Shown: positions 7,230 to 16,976, numbered from the stretch's first letter. The stretch: DNA of 64,000 nucleotides from Clostridium_AD sp964467165 (GCA_964467165.1 CAYXOL010000011.1:42494-106493); one strand, 5' to 3'. A program made the numbers and translations. The notes: generated by a model from the sequence alone, not told the origin.

Positions 7230-8195
7230 ATGAAAAGAATATTAGCTATATTAATGGTGGCAACATTAGGATTTACAGGATGTAGTAATGCTACAAAAAC
7301 AGCAACCCCGGCAACTACAGCAGAAACAGCTACAACTGCAAAAACTACAGAGGCTGCAGGTAAACTAGTTATAGGAATGTCTTTCCAAGAAATGGAGAAC
7401 CCTTATTTTATTACAATGAATGAAGCTGTAAAACAGGCTGCAGATGCAGTTGGAGCTACACTTATTGTAACGGATGCTAAACATGATGTAAATAAACAAA
7501 CTAGTGATATAGAAGACATGATTCAAAAGGGTGTTAAAATTTTATTGTTAAACCCAACTGATTCTAAAGGCATAGAAACAGCCGTTATTGCAGCTAAAAA
7601 AGCTGGCGTTACAGTAGTTTGTATTGATGCACAAGCAAGTGGCCCAATTGATTCATTTGTAGGTTCAAAGAACTATGATGCAGGTTATTTAGCAGGAAAG
7701 CAAATGGCTAAAGATTTAGGTGGAAAAGGAAAAATCGCTATTTTAAATGGTATTCCAGTAGTTCCTATACTTGAAAGAGTAAAAGGATTTGAAGCTGCTA
7801 TGAAAGAATTCCCAGACATGAAAGTTGTAGACAAGCAAAATGGAGAACAAGACCGTGCTAAGGCAATGACAGTAACTGAAAATATGATGCAAACAACTCC
7901 AGATTTAAATGCAATATTCAGCGTTAATGATACTGGTTCTTTAGGATCAGTTGCTGCTATTGAAAGTTCTGGAAAAAATATTGGAGTTTACAGTGTTGAT
8001 GGTGCTCCAGAAGCAGTTAAAGCAGTGTTAGAAGGAAAAATATTTAAATGTACAGTAGCTCAATTTCCACGTGATCAAGTAAGAATTGGTTTTGGAATAG
8101 CTTTAGCTAAGTATTTAGGAGCTAATGTTCCAGCTACAATACCAGTAGATGTTAAAACTTTGACCAAAGAAAATGCAGCAGGATTTGCTTGGTAA
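7230..8195 (+). CDS. Sugar ABC transporter substrate-binding lipoprotein (RbsB-like)
   Basis: A 321-residue lipoprotein. The signal peptide ends at the lipobox LGFTGC, a Thr/Ala-rich linker follows to about residue 45, and then comes a periplasmic-binding-protein type 1 (Peripla_BP_4) fold starting at LVIGMSFQEMENPYF. It captures a monosaccharide or polyol outside the membrane and delivers it to the permease encoded two genes downstream. ATG at 7230 is preferred over GTG at 7221 because AAGGAG lies at the right distance and the lysine-rich signal peptide begins there. The ligand is not readable, but the neighbouring enzymes suggest a pentitol or ketopentose. Confidence 0.92.
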   Translation: MKRILAILMVATLGFTGCSNATKTATPATTAETATTAKTTEAAGKLVIGMSFQEMENPYFITMNEAVKQAADAVGATLIVTDAKHDVNKQTSDIEDMIQKGVKILLLNPTDSKGIETAVIAAKKAGVTVVCIDAQASGPIDSFVGSKNYDAGYLAGKQMAKDLGGKGKIAILNGIPVVPILERVKGFEAAMKEFPDMKVVDKQNGEQDRAKAMTVTENMMQTTPDLNAIFSVNDTGSLGSVAAIESSGKNIGVYSVDGAPEAVKAVLEGKIFKCTVAQFPRDQVRIGFGIALAKYLGANVPATIPVDVKTLTKENAAGFAW

Positions 8196-8215
8196 AAAGT
8201 AATTAATAAAATAAA

Positions 8216-8239
8216 GGCACTCTATTTTTATAGAGTGCC
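8216..8239 (+). repeat. Intercistronic stem-loop between binding protein and ATPase genes
   Basis: GGCACTCTAT pairs perfectly with ATAGAGTGCC around a TTTT loop, with no T-tract afterwards. Such hairpins after binding-protein genes often protect the upstream mRNA or lower downstream expression, which would give binding protein in excess over ATPase and permease. Confidence 0.65.
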
Positions 8240-8281
8240 CACCTTAAAAATATTAAAATAGGCAAATAGTGAGGTGATATA

Positions 8282-9784
8282 ATGGATAAAATTTTGGAAC
8301 TCAAAGATATAGTGAAAGTATTTCCAGGAGTAAAGGCCTTAGATGGTGTAAACCTTGAAATAATTCGTGGAGAAATTCATGCGCTGGTAGGTGAAAATGG
8401 AGCTGGTAAATCAACTTTAATGAAGATTTTATCTGGAATTTATAGACCGACCAATGGTAAAGTTTTTTTCGATGGAAAAGAGATAGTGTTAGAGAATACA
8501 AAACAAGCACAGGGGCTGGGGATAACTATTATACACCAAGAATTTAGTTTGATACCTTATCTGAATGCTGTAGAGAATATATTTTTGGGAAGAGAATTAA
8601 GAAAGCGTAATGGACTTCTAGATAAAAAACTCATGAGGGAAAAGGCACAGGAACTGTTAAAAAGGATTGACGTAGAAGTTAATTTGGAGAAAAGTGTGGA
8701 TGGTCTTAGTGTGGCAGAACAACAATTTATTGAGATTGCTAAAGCACTTTCTGTCAATGCAAATTTTTTAATATTGGATGAACCAACAGCAACACTAACC
8801 GAGGGAGAGGTAGCACATCTCTTCGATTTAATGAGAACTCTTAAGAAAAATGGAGTGACCATGATATTTATTTCTCACCATATGGATGAAATATTTGAGA
8901 TATCAGATAGATTCTCTGTTTTGAGAGATGGAAAATGGATAGGAACCGAAGCAACAAATAAGGTTACAAAAGATGATATAATTCGTATGATGGTAGGCAG
9001 AGATTTAAAGGAAACTTTTCCGGAGCACACATGTTTAGAAATAGAAAAAGAAGTGCTTCTTAAAGTTGTGAAATTAAAAAACAAGAGGGTCAAAGATGTA
9101 TCTTTCACGCTAAACAAAGGTGAAATTCTAGGTGTTTGTGGACTGGTAGGTTCTGGAAGAACTGAAGTGGTTAGGGCATTAATTGGTGCTGATAAAGTGA
9201 TGGAAAAAGAGATCTACATGAAGGGTGAAAAGATTGATATAAAATCTCCTTATGAGGCCTTAAAGTATAGTATAGCATTGATTCCAGAGGACAGAAAAAA
9301 CCAAGGATTAGTATTAGAATCATCTGTTAAAAGTAACGTAAGTTTATCGGGACTTAATAAAATTACAAATAAATTTAACTTTATTAATAAAGAAAAAGAA
9401 ATAAATATCGTTGAAAAATATGTATCCAGTTTAAAAATAAAAACACCGGATATATATCGATTGGTAAAGAATTTAAGTGGTGGAAATCAACAAAAGGTAG
9501 TAATAGCTAAATGTTTAAATACAGGATGTGAAATACTAATTTTTGATGAGCCTACCAGGGGAATAGATGTAGGAGCAAAGGCAGAAATATATAAGTTAAT
9601 GAGAGAGTTAGTTGATAAAGGGATTTCAATTATTATGATATCATCTGAACTACCAGAAATCTTAGGGATGAGTGATAGAATATTAGTTATGTATAAAGGA
9701 AAGATAACTGGAGAAATAAGTTCTAAAGAAGCAAACCAAGAGAAAATTATGTATTATGCTACTGGAGGTGGAATAAATGCTTGA
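8282..9784 (+). CDS. Sugar ABC transporter ATPase, two NBDs (RbsA-like)
   Basis: A 500-residue tandem ATPase that energises import. The first domain has an intact Walker A (GENGAGKST), the sugar-family signature LSVAEQQ, Walker B LILDEPTATL and a switch His in ISHHMDE. The second has GLVGSGRTE as a modified P-loop, signature LSGGNQQK and Walker B LIFDEPTRG. This asymmetry is normal for RbsA/MglA-type proteins. The gene overlaps the permease gene by 8 nt, which implies coupled translation. Its first domain is the closest visible relative of the dead ATPase domain in the sensor kinase at 4219-6093. Confidence 0.95.
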   Translation: MDKILELKDIVKVFPGVKALDGVNLEIIRGEIHALVGENGAGKSTLMKILSGIYRPTNGKVFFDGKEIVLENTKQAQGLGITIIHQEFSLIPYLNAVENIFLGRELRKRNGLLDKKLMREKAQELLKRIDVEVNLEKSVDGLSVAEQQFIEIAKALSVNANFLILDEPTATLTEGEVAHLFDLMRTLKKNGVTMIFISHHMDEIFEISDRFSVLRDGKWIGTEATNKVTKDDIIRMMVGRDLKETFPEHTCLEIEKEVLLKVVKLKNKRVKDVSFTLNKGEILGVCGLVGSGRTEVVRALIGADKVMEKEIYMKGEKIDIKSPYEALKYSIALIPEDRKNQGLVLESSVKSNVSLSGLNKITNKFNFINKEKEINIVEKYVSSLKIKTPDIYRLVKNLSGGNQQKVVIAKCLNTGCEILIFDEPTRGIDVGAKAEIYKLMRELVDKGISIIMISSELPEILGMSDRILVMYKGKITGEISSKEANQEKIMYYATGGGINA

Positions 9785-10766
9785 AAACAAAAAAACAAAT
9801 GAAACAAAAAACTTTACATTCTTTGCAGATAAGTTCAAAAATATAGAATTAAAGAAGGAAATGGTAACTTTTATAGGGTTTCTTGGATTATGTTTGTTAA
9901 TGACAATAGCTTCTGGAAAATTTTTAGAACCTGACAATTTAATTAACATTGTAAGGCAGGTATCTATAAACGGAATTTTAGCCGTAGGTATGACTTTTGT
10001 TATTCTAACATCAGGAATAGATCTTTCTGTTGGAGCGGTTATGGCTCTTTCAAGTACTATAATGGCCGGTGCCATGATTAATTTCGGCATTCCTTTTTAT
10101 ATAGCTGCATTAATTGGGATCTTAGTCGGAGCATTTTGTGGTCTTATTAATGGTACATTGGTAGCATATGCAAAGATACCAGCAATTATTGTCACCCTTG
10201 CAATGATGGAAATTCCTCGAGGACTAGCACTTATATATACAGGTGGCTACCCGTTATCAGGGTTACCTACTGAGTTTTCTTTTATAGGAAGAGGATATTT
10301 ATTTAAAGTAATACCAATGCCAGTGGTTATAATGCTTATTATTTATGGTGCTGCTTACATAATTTTAAGCCACTTACCAATGGGTAGATATATATACGCT
10401 ATCGGAGGGAATGAAGAAGCTGTTCGTTTATCAGGTATAAAGGTGAAAAAATACAAGATTATTGCTTACCTTACAAGTGGCCTAACTGCAGCGATTGCTG
10501 GAATGGTTTTAACTTCTAGATTAATGTCTGGACAACCGAATGCTGGCGTTGGATTCGAATTAGATGCAATTGCTGCGGTAGTATTAGGTGGTACTGATAT
10601 AGCAGGTGGACGAGGAACAATACTTGGAACTTTTTTAGGAGTACTTATAATGGGAGTACTAAGTAACGGATTAAACCTTATGGGAGTTTCACCCTATGTA
10701 CAAAGAGTTTTAAAAGGATTAATAATTATTTTAGCTATCTACTTTAGTTCTAAAAAGAAAAAGTAG
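9777..10766 (+). CDS. Sugar ABC transporter permease (RbsC-like)
   Basis: A 329-residue integral membrane protein with about 8-10 hydrophobic segments of the BPD_transp_2 family. Family motifs seen are GIDLSVGA, LINGTLVAYAKIPAIIVTLA and GGTDIAGGRGT near the C-terminus. It forms the homodimeric channel for the binding protein and ATPase encoded upstream. It overlaps the ATPase gene by 8 nt and has GGAGGTGG just before its ATG. Substrate specificity cannot be read from the sequence. Confidence 0.94.
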   Translation: MLENKKTNETKNFTFFADKFKNIELKKEMVTFIGFLGLCLLMTIASGKFLEPDNLINIVRQVSINGILAVGMTFVILTSGIDLSVGAVMALSSTIMAGAMINFGIPFYIAALIGILVGAFCGLINGTLVAYAKIPAIIVTLAMMEIPRGLALIYTGGYPLSGLPTEFSFIGRGYLFKVIPMPVVIMLIIYGAAYIILSHLPMGRYIYAIGGNEEAVRLSGIKVKKYKIIAYLTSGLTAAIAGMVLTSRLMSGQPNAGVGFELDAIAAVVLGGTDIAGGRGTILGTFLGVLIMGVLSNGLNLMGVSPYVQRVLKGLIIILAIYFSSKKKK

Positions 10767-10822
10767 ATTATTAAATTTTATTCATAACTTTCATAATAAC
10801 AAATATTAAGGAGGATTTAATT

Positions 10823-11899
10823 ATGACAAATTTACCTAAAACAATGAAAGCTTTAGTAGCATATAGCAAAAGTGATTATCGTCTCGAAACAAATTATCCT
10901 ACACCAGAATGTGGAGTAGATGACATCATCATCAAAACTGAAGGTTGTGGAGTTTGTGCTGGCGATTTAAAATGTCAACATGGTGCAGCGATGTTCTGGG
11001 GAGATGAAACTCAACCTTCTTGGGTAAAACCTCCATTCATACCAGGCCATGAGTTTGCTGGGATAATTGCTGAAATTGGTGACAATGTAAAGGATTTTGC
11101 AATTGGGGATAGAATAACTGCAGATCAAATAGTTCCCTGTGGCGAATGTAGATTTTGTAGGGATGGACATTATTGGATGTGTCAACCTCATAATATTTTT
11201 GGATTTCAGAAAGAAAATAATGGTGGTATGGCAGAGTATGTTCGTTATCCTAAAACTGCTGTGGTACACAAAGTTCCAAAATCAATGAAACTAGAAGATG
11301 CATTGCTAATAGAACCTTATGCTTGCTCAAAACATTGTGTGGACAGAGCTCAAATAGGCTGTGAGGATATTGTAGTAATCTCCGGTGCAGGTACACTTGG
11401 ACTTGGTATGGTTACTTATGCAAGAATGAAAAACCCTAAAAAACTAATTGTACTGGATATGGTTGATTCACGTCTTGAAAAAGCAAAAGAATTTGGTGCA
11501 GATATTGTAATAAATCCATCCAAAGTTGATGTAGTTAAAGAAATACTTGATATGACAGAGGGTTATGGCTGTGACATTTATATTGAAGCAACTGGTCATC
11601 CTTCAAGCGTAACTCAGGGGCTAAGTATGATTAGGAAATTAGGACGTTTTGTTGAGTTTAGCGTCTTCAGTGGTCCAACAACAGTTGATTGGTCAATTAT
11701 CGGAGACCGCAAAGAACTTGATATTTTAGGTGCACACTTAAGCCCATATTGCTATCCATTTGTTATTGAAAACATTGGTAATGGGAATCTAAAAACAGGT
11801 GGTGTAGTATCCCGAACTTTCAAAATTGAGCAGTGGGAAGAGGCATTTGACTATGCATCAGGTAAATATGGTGATTTTAAAGTAGCAATCACATTTTAA
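10823..11899 (+). CDS. Zinc-dependent polyol dehydrogenase (erythritol/L-threitol dehydrogenase-like)
   Basis: A 358-residue medium-chain dehydrogenase. The catalytic zinc site is GCGVCAGDLKCQHG with GHE, the structural zinc cysteines are in CGECRFCRDGHYWMC, and the Rossmann motif is GAGTLGLG. The HGAAMFWGDE and VDWSIIGDRKELDILGAH segments resemble the erythritol/L-threitol dehydrogenase group, so the substrate is likely a C4 or C5 sugar alcohol. The 3-epimerase, LyxK-like kinase and 4-epimerase downstream suggest that the product is L-xylulose, made from L-arabinitol or xylitol. The substrate is inferred from context. It follows the permease gene by 56 nt with AAGGAGG before the ATG. Confidence 0.88.
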   Translation: MTNLPKTMKALVAYSKSDYRLETNYPTPECGVDDIIIKTEGCGVCAGDLKCQHGAAMFWGDETQPSWVKPPFIPGHEFAGIIAEIGDNVKDFAIGDRITADQIVPCGECRFCRDGHYWMCQPHNIFGFQKENNGGMAEYVRYPKTAVVHKVPKSMKLEDALLIEPYACSKHCVDRAQIGCEDIVVISGAGTLGLGMVTYARMKNPKKLIVLDMVDSRLEKAKEFGADIVINPSKVDVVKEILDMTEGYGCDIYIEATGHPSSVTQGLSMIRKLGRFVEFSVFSGPTTVDWSIIGDRKELDILGAHLSPYCYPFVIENIGNGNLKTGGVVSRTFKIEQWEEAFDYASGKYGDFKVAITF

Positions 11900-12007
11900 T
11901 AAATCCCAAAGTGGAATTAATAGAACATAGATACAAATTAGCTTAAAATTAGAGTAGCAGAATATTATTCAAGTTAAAGATAATTTTTTTATTTATAAAA
12001 TATAAAT

Positions 12008-12051
12008 TAATCACTATAGCAATTTATAAATGTAAATTGCTATAGTGATTA
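12008..12051 (+). terminator. Long hairpin between the dehydrogenase and epimerase genes
   Basis: A perfect 19-bp stem with a 6-nt loop is followed by a short TATTTTC run. It may be a partial terminator or an mRNA-stabilising element that divides the importer/dehydrogenase segment from the downstream catabolic genes. Confidence 0.65.
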
Positions 12052-12127
12052 TATTTTCTGAATGATATAAGAATTATTTAAAATAAATCAAATATAAAGG
12101 AAAATTTATAGAAAAGAGGTAATACGT

Positions 12128-12979
12128 TTGAATTCATATTATTTGGGACTTTATGAAAAATCAATGCCTAACTTCTTATCTGTTAGAGAAAAACTCATTG
12201 AAGCTAGGAATGCAGGTTTTGATTTTATGGAAATAAGTATTGATGAAACTGAAGAAAAACTTGGTCGTTTAAAATGGACTAAATCTGAGAAACTGAAAAT
12301 ATTAAATGCAATTTCAGAAACTGGAATTAGTATAATGACTATGTGTCTTAGTGGTAATAGAAAATTTCCAATTGGTAGCGAAGATGAAAAAATTAGGGAG
12401 AAAGGTATGGAAATAATATCTGATGCTATTAATCTTGCGGCTGATATTGGAGTGAGAATAATACAAATTGCTGGATATGACGAGTATTATAAACCATCAA
12501 ATGAAAGTACTAAGAAGTTATTTTTAGAAAATTTAAAAAAGAGTACGAAAGTAGCTGCTAAAAAAGGTGTTATTCTTGCGTTTGAAACCATGGAAACAGA
12601 GTTTATGAATACAGTTGAAAAAGCCATGTATTATGTTAATAAAATAAACTCACCTTTCCTTCAAGTGTATCCTGATCTTGGAAATATTACCAATGCATCA
12701 CTTCAATATAAAACCTTAGTAGCAGATGATTTAAAAAAGGGTTCAGGTCATATTAGTGCGATGCATTTGAAGGAAACCGTACCCGGGGTATTCAGGGAGG
12801 TCACTTATGGTACTGGTCATGTGAATTTTGAAAGTGCTATTGAGGTTGTATGTGAAATGGGCGTTAATTTATTCGTTGGTGAATTCTGGTATATTGGCAA
12901 CGAGGATTGGAAGAATCAGCTCAGTATTGCGAATGATTTCTTAAGGGACAAGCTTGATAAATGTCATAAGGAGGGCTGA
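12128..12979 (+). CDS. L-ribulose-5-phosphate 3-epimerase (UlaE/SgbU-like)
   Basis: A 283-residue TIM-barrel sugar-phosphate epimerase/isomerase. Features include FDFMEISIDE near the N-terminus, the metal-site Glu in ILAFETME, and HLKETVPGVFREVTYGTGHV and GEFW blocks typical of hexulose/pentulose-phosphate 3-epimerases. UlaE and SgbU interconvert L-xylulose-5-P and L-ribulose-5-P, which fits the kinase immediately downstream. The start is TTG at 12128, with AAGAGGT upstream. An isomerase acting on tetrulose phosphates is a less likely alternative. Confidence 0.85.
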   Translation: MNSYYLGLYEKSMPNFLSVREKLIEARNAGFDFMEISIDETEEKLGRLKWTKSEKLKILNAISETGISIMTMCLSGNRKFPIGSEDEKIREKGMEIISDAINLAADIGVRIIQIAGYDEYYKPSNESTKKLFLENLKKSTKVAAKKGVILAFETMETEFMNTVEKAMYYVNKINSPFLQVYPDLGNITNASLQYKTLVADDLKKGSGHISAMHLKETVPGVFREVTYGTGHVNFESAIEVVCEMGVNLFVGEFWYIGNEDWKNQLSIANDFLRDKLDKCHKEG

Positions 12980-12984
12980 TAGAT

Positions 12985-14499
12985 ATGTCAAAATATTTTA
13001 TGGGTATAGATAACGGTGGTACACTTTGCAAAGCCGTAATATTTAATGAAAAAGGTTTGGAAGTTGGAAGTGCTTCAGGTAAACTCAAAATGATTACTCC
13101 GCATTCCGGCTATACAGAACGTAATATGGATGAACTTTGGAGTGCCAATAGTGCAGTAATTAAAGAAGCAATAAATAAATCAGGAATAAATGCTAAAGAA
13201 ATTAAAGGAGTGGCCTGCAGTGGGCATGGAAAAGGACTCTATTTGTGGGGTAAGGATGACAAACCTTGTTATAACGGCATTGTGTCTACTGATGGCCGTG
13301 CGTATATGTATCCTGAGAAGTGGAATAAAGATGGTACAGCAGATAGAATTTTTGAAAAAACTTTTCAAAAAATATTGGCCTGTCAGCCAGTTTCACTTTT
13401 ATGTTGGTTAAAGGACAATGAGCCAGAAGTGATTTCCAAAATAAAATGGATTTTTGAGGTGAAGGATTATATTCGTTTTATGCTTACATCTCAGGCATTT
13501 GCTGAAATAACTGATTATTCTGGATCAAACATGATGAATATTAGAGATATGTGTTTTGACCGAGAACTACTTGATGAATTTGGTTTGGGAGAGCTTTTCG
13601 AGGCACTTCCTCCTCTCAAAGCTTCCACAGATTTTTGTGGTGGAGTAAGCAAAAAGGCAAGTGAGCAGACAGGACTCCTGGAAGGAACTCCTGTAGCAGG
13701 AGGAATGTTTGATATTGATGCCTGCGCAGTAGCTATGGATATTACAAACCAAGATAATATTGCAGTTATAGCTGGAACCTGGAGTATTAATGAATATATT
13801 TCACAGAAACCAGTATTAAATAAAACAATTATGATGAACTCATTATATTGTATCAATGGGTACTATTTAATAGAGGAGTGTAGTCCAACTTCTGCGGGAA
13901 ATCATTCGTGGTTTGTAGATATGTTCATGGGTGAAGAAAAAATAAAAGCTAAGGAACAAGAAATTAATATATATGATTATTGTAACAAAATGGCAGATAA
14001 TGTTGCTCCTGATGAGCAAAACATCATTTTCTTACCTTATTTGTTTGGGTCTAACTATGATTCGCAGGCCAAGTTAACACTTGTAGGACTGGATAGCCAT
14101 CATACAAAAGAACATATAATTCGTGCAGTAATGGAAGGTATTGTATTTTGTCATATGGTACATCTAGAAAAGCTTTTGGCTAATAGAGAGACAACAAATG
14201 CAGTGAGGCTTTCAGGTGGAGCTGCTAATTCCTTAATTTGGGCACAGATATTTGCTGATGTATTCAAACTGCCTATTGAAATAATTGAAACTCAGGAGCT
14301 GGGTGCACTAGGATGTGCAATGGCTGCTGCAGTAGCTTCAGGAGAGTACAAGGACTTAAAAGAAGCGGCTGAAAACATGGTAAATATAAAATGCAGAATT
14401 GAGCCTATTTCAATAAATATACCAATATATGAAAAAAAATATGAGCTCTACAAAAAAGTTTCAGGTGCATTAAGCGAGGTGTGGAAGGATTTATGTTAG
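12985..14499 (+). CDS. FGGY-family carbohydrate kinase, L-xylulose kinase (LyxK)-like
   Basis: A 504-residue FGGY kinase. The N-terminal phosphate-binding strand is MGIDNGGTLCKAVIF, the substrate region contains GVACSGHGKGLYLW, and the C-terminal domain has VRLSGGAANSLIWAQIFADV. The overall pattern resembles E. coli LyxK, which phosphorylates L-xylulose. It starts 5 nt after the 3-epimerase stop and overlaps the 4-epimerase gene by 7 nt, so the three are translationally linked. Specificity is inferred from family and neighbours. L-erythrulose kinase activity would be the main alternative given the type of dehydrogenase upstream. Confidence 0.87.
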   Translation: MSKYFMGIDNGGTLCKAVIFNEKGLEVGSASGKLKMITPHSGYTERNMDELWSANSAVIKEAINKSGINAKEIKGVACSGHGKGLYLWGKDDKPCYNGIVSTDGRAYMYPEKWNKDGTADRIFEKTFQKILACQPVSLLCWLKDNEPEVISKIKWIFEVKDYIRFMLTSQAFAEITDYSGSNMMNIRDMCFDRELLDEFGLGELFEALPPLKASTDFCGGVSKKASEQTGLLEGTPVAGGMFDIDACAVAMDITNQDNIAVIAGTWSINEYISQKPVLNKTIMMNSLYCINGYYLIEECSPTSAGNHSWFVDMFMGEEKIKAKEQEINIYDYCNKMADNVAPDEQNIIFLPYLFGSNYDSQAKLTLVGLDSHHTKEHIIRAVMEGIVFCHMVHLEKLLANRETTNAVRLSGGAANSLIWAQIFADVFKLPIEIIETQELGALGCAMAAAVASGEYKDLKEAAENMVNIKCRIEPISINIPIYEKKYELYKKVSGALSEVWKDLC

Positions 14500-15188
14500 A
14501 AGAACTTAAAAAGAAAGTATTAGAGGCTAACTTGGAACTCCCTAGAAAAGGACTTGTAACTTATACTTGGGGAAATGTAAGTGCTATTGATAGAGAAAAA
14601 GGATTAATAGTTATTAAGCCTAGTGGAGTTTCATATGAAGAAATGAAAGTAGAACAGATGGTAGTAATAGATATGGAAGGTAATATAATAGAAGGGGATT
14701 TAAATCCATCTTCGGATACACCCACTCATATAGTTTTATATAAAGAATTTAGTGGAATAGGAGGTATCGTTCATACTCATTCAAGCTGGGCAACAAGTTG
14801 GGCTCAGGCTGGGAAGTCCATACCTTGCTATGGAACAACTCATGCTGATTATTTTTATGGCAATATTCCTTGTACCAGGAAAATGACACAGGAAGAGATT
14901 CACGGTGAATATGAGCATGAAACCGGAAAACTTATAGTTGACACCTTTGAAGGAATAAACCCAATGTTTGTGCCAGGAGTAGTGGTAAATAATCATGGTC
15001 CCTTTACTTGGGGAAAAGATGCTTTAGAAGCAGTGCATAATGCCGTAGTTATTGAGGAAGTAGCAAAAATGGCTTATCGCAGTGAAAGCTTAAATACTAA
15101 TATAAAACCTATTGATGGGAATCTTCTAGATAAGCATTTTTTAAGAAAACATGGTGTAAATGCGTACTACGGTCAAAGATTAAAATAA
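14493..15188 (+). CDS. araD: L-ribulose-5-phosphate 4-epimerase
   Basis: A 231-residue class II aldolase-fold epimerase converting L-ribulose-5-P to D-xylulose-5-P, which feeds the pentose phosphate pathway. The zinc ligands are in GIVHTHSSWATSWAQ and the later NNHGPFTWG. Substrate-phosphate residues appear in TWGNVSA and KPSGVSY. ATG at 14493 is chosen over an earlier in-frame start because GGAAGGA lies 5-10 nt upstream. The coding region overlaps the kinase stop. It ends the tightly packed epimerase-kinase-epimerase block. Confidence 0.94.
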   Translation: MLEELKKKVLEANLELPRKGLVTYTWGNVSAIDREKGLIVIKPSGVSYEEMKVEQMVVIDMEGNIIEGDLNPSSDTPTHIVLYKEFSGIGGIVHTHSSWATSWAQAGKSIPCYGTTHADYFYGNIPCTRKMTQEEIHGEYEHETGKLIVDTFEGINPMFVPGVVVNNHGPFTWGKDALEAVHNAVVIEEVAKMAYRSESLNTNIKPIDGNLLDKHFLRKHGVNAYYGQRLK

Positions 15189-15252
15189 GTAATACTCAGC
15201 TGAATAAAAATAGCAAGCATGTATTTAAGCATATTTTTTACAAAGATTTATT

Positions 15253-15299
15253 GTCATAACTCTCACATAGTAAACTATGAGGTGGTTATGACTCTTTGT
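15253..15299 (+). terminator. Terminator after araD
   Basis: GTCATAAC pairs with GTTATGAC, with additional inner pairing of CATAG with CTATG, and TCTTTGTTT follows. It separates the epimerase/kinase block from the second FGGY kinase. Confidence 0.65.
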
Positions 15300-15368
15300 T
15301 TATAAACATTCATAAACTATATATATTGATTTATTAACAAAATTATATAATAATAGGAGGATTTTTTA

Positions 15369-16976
15369 ATGGAGCTTGAAATTAATGGTGTGAAAAATGC
15401 TATCATCAATGGTAAAACAGTACTTGGAATTGAACTTGGTTCGACACGAATTAAAGCAGTTCTTATTAATGAAGATAATGTACCTATCGCTTCCGGCGGC
15501 CATGACTGGGAAAATAGCTATGTTAACAATATTTGGACTTACAACTTAGAGGATGTTTGGGATGGTATACAGGACAGTTATCAGAAGATGGCTGAAGATG
15601 TTAAGGAGCAATATGGAGTAACCATCCAGACCATAGGAGCAATCGGTATTAGTGGCATGATGCATGGTTATATGGCTTTTAATAAAGATGGAGAGCTTTT
15701 AGTGCCATTCCGAACATGGCGTAACACTATAACTAAGCAGGCTTCTGAAGAACTGACAGAAATGTTTAGCTACCAGATTCCTCAAAGATGGAGCAGTGCT
15801 CATCTGTATCAGGCTATCTTAAATCAGGAGGAGCATGTAGCTGAAATTAGTTTCCAGACAACCTTAGCAGGATATATCCATTGGAAACTTACAGGACAGA
15901 AGGTATTAGGTGTTGGCGATGCATCCGGTATGTTCCCTATTGATATAATTACGAAAAAATTTAATTTACATATGATTAATCAGTTTGATGAATTGGTAGC
16001 TTCCAAAAATTTCTCATGGAGACTAGGGGATATTTTCCCAAAGGTTTTAGTAGCGGGTGAAAATGCTGGGGTTCTCACAGAAGAAGGAGCAAAGCTTTTG
16101 GACATCACAGGACAGTTGAAACTGGGCATTCCACTTTGTCCTCCAGAAGGTGATGCAGGAACAGGCATGGTAGCAACTAACAGCGTTGCAAAGCGTACGG
16201 GTAATGTTTCTGCTGGAACATCCGTTTTTGCAATGGTTGTGCTTGAGAAGGAATTGTCAAAGGTATATTCTGAGCTTGACCTAGTTACAACACCTGCCGG
16301 TGATCTGGTAGCTATGGTTCACTGTAATAACTGTACTTCAGATTTGAATGCATGGGTTGGATTGTTTAAAGAATTTGCACAAGCATTTGGTGTAGAAGTT
16401 GATATGACAAAGTTGTTTTCGACTTTATATAATAAGGCACTTGAGGGTGATGCTGACTGTGGCGGTTTATTGGCTTACAATTATTTTTCCGGTGAACATA
16501 TTACTAATTTTGAAGAAGGACGCCCATTGTTTGTGCGTACACCAGAAAGTAATTTCAACCTGGCTAATTTTATCCGTGTTAATTTATTCACATCATTGGG
16601 TGCACTAAAAACTGGTTTGGATATTCTTCTGAAACAAGAAGGCGTTCAAGTGGATGAAATATTAGGTCATGGCGGTTTGTTTAAGACGAGAGGTGTAGGT
16701 CAGGGTATTCTGGCTGCAGCTATTAATGCGCCAGTTTCCGTTATGGAAACAGCGGGTGAAGGTGGAGCGTGGGGTATCACATTGCTTGCATCCTATATGA
16801 TCAACAAAGGGTCAAATGAGTCTTTAGAGCATTATCTAGCACAGAAAGTATTTTCAGGTGAAACTGGTACAAGAATGAATCCTGATCCTAAAGATGTTGA
16901 AGGATTTGAAGAATTTATCAAACGTTATACAAAGGGACTTGCTATCGAAAGAGCGGCGGTAGATTGCCTTAGATAA
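15369..16976 (+). CDS. FGGY-family carbohydrate kinase, L-ribulokinase-like
   Basis: A 535-residue second FGGY kinase, distinct from the LyxK-like one. The N-terminal nucleotide motif is GIELGSTRIKAVLI, followed by GAIGISGMMHGYMAF, GNVSAGTSVFAMVV and the C-terminal HGGLFKT and GEGGAWGITLLA blocks. Clostridial proteins of this type accompany arabinose genes and are thought to act as ribulokinases or xylulokinases. No araA isomerase is visible here. ATG at 15369 has AGGAGG upstream. The pairing with aldose 1-epimerase suggests that an aldose also enters this pathway. Confidence 0.8.
   Translation: MELEINGVKNAIINGKTVLGIELGSTRIKAVLINEDNVPIASGGHDWENSYVNNIWTYNLEDVWDGIQDSYQKMAEDVKEQYGVTIQTIGAIGISGMMHGYMAFNKDGELLVPFRTWRNTITKQASEELTEMFSYQIPQRWSSAHLYQAILNQEEHVAEISFQTTLAGYIHWKLTGQKVLGVGDASGMFPIDIITKKFNLHMINQFDELVASKNFSWRLGDIFPKVLVAGENAGVLTEEGAKLLDITGQLKLGIPLCPPEGDAGTGMVATNSVAKRTGNVSAGTSVFAMVVLEKELSKVYSELDLVTTPAGDLVAMVHCNNCTSDLNAWVGLFKEFAQAFGVEVDMTKLFSTLYNKALEGDADCGGLLAYNYFSGEHITNFEEGRPLFVRTPESNFNLANFIRVNLFTSLGALKTGLDILLKQEGVQVDEILGHGGLFKTRGVGQGILAAAINAPVSVMETAGEGGAWGITLLASYMINKGSNESLEHYLAQKVFSGETGTRMNPDPKDVEGFEEFIKRYTKGLAIERAAVDCLR

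Noticed and set aside
8282..10766. Ribose transporter (rbsABC) as a firm name
   Set aside because: The family is clear, but the neighbouring enzymes fit polyols or ketopentoses and no ribokinase or rbsD is present.
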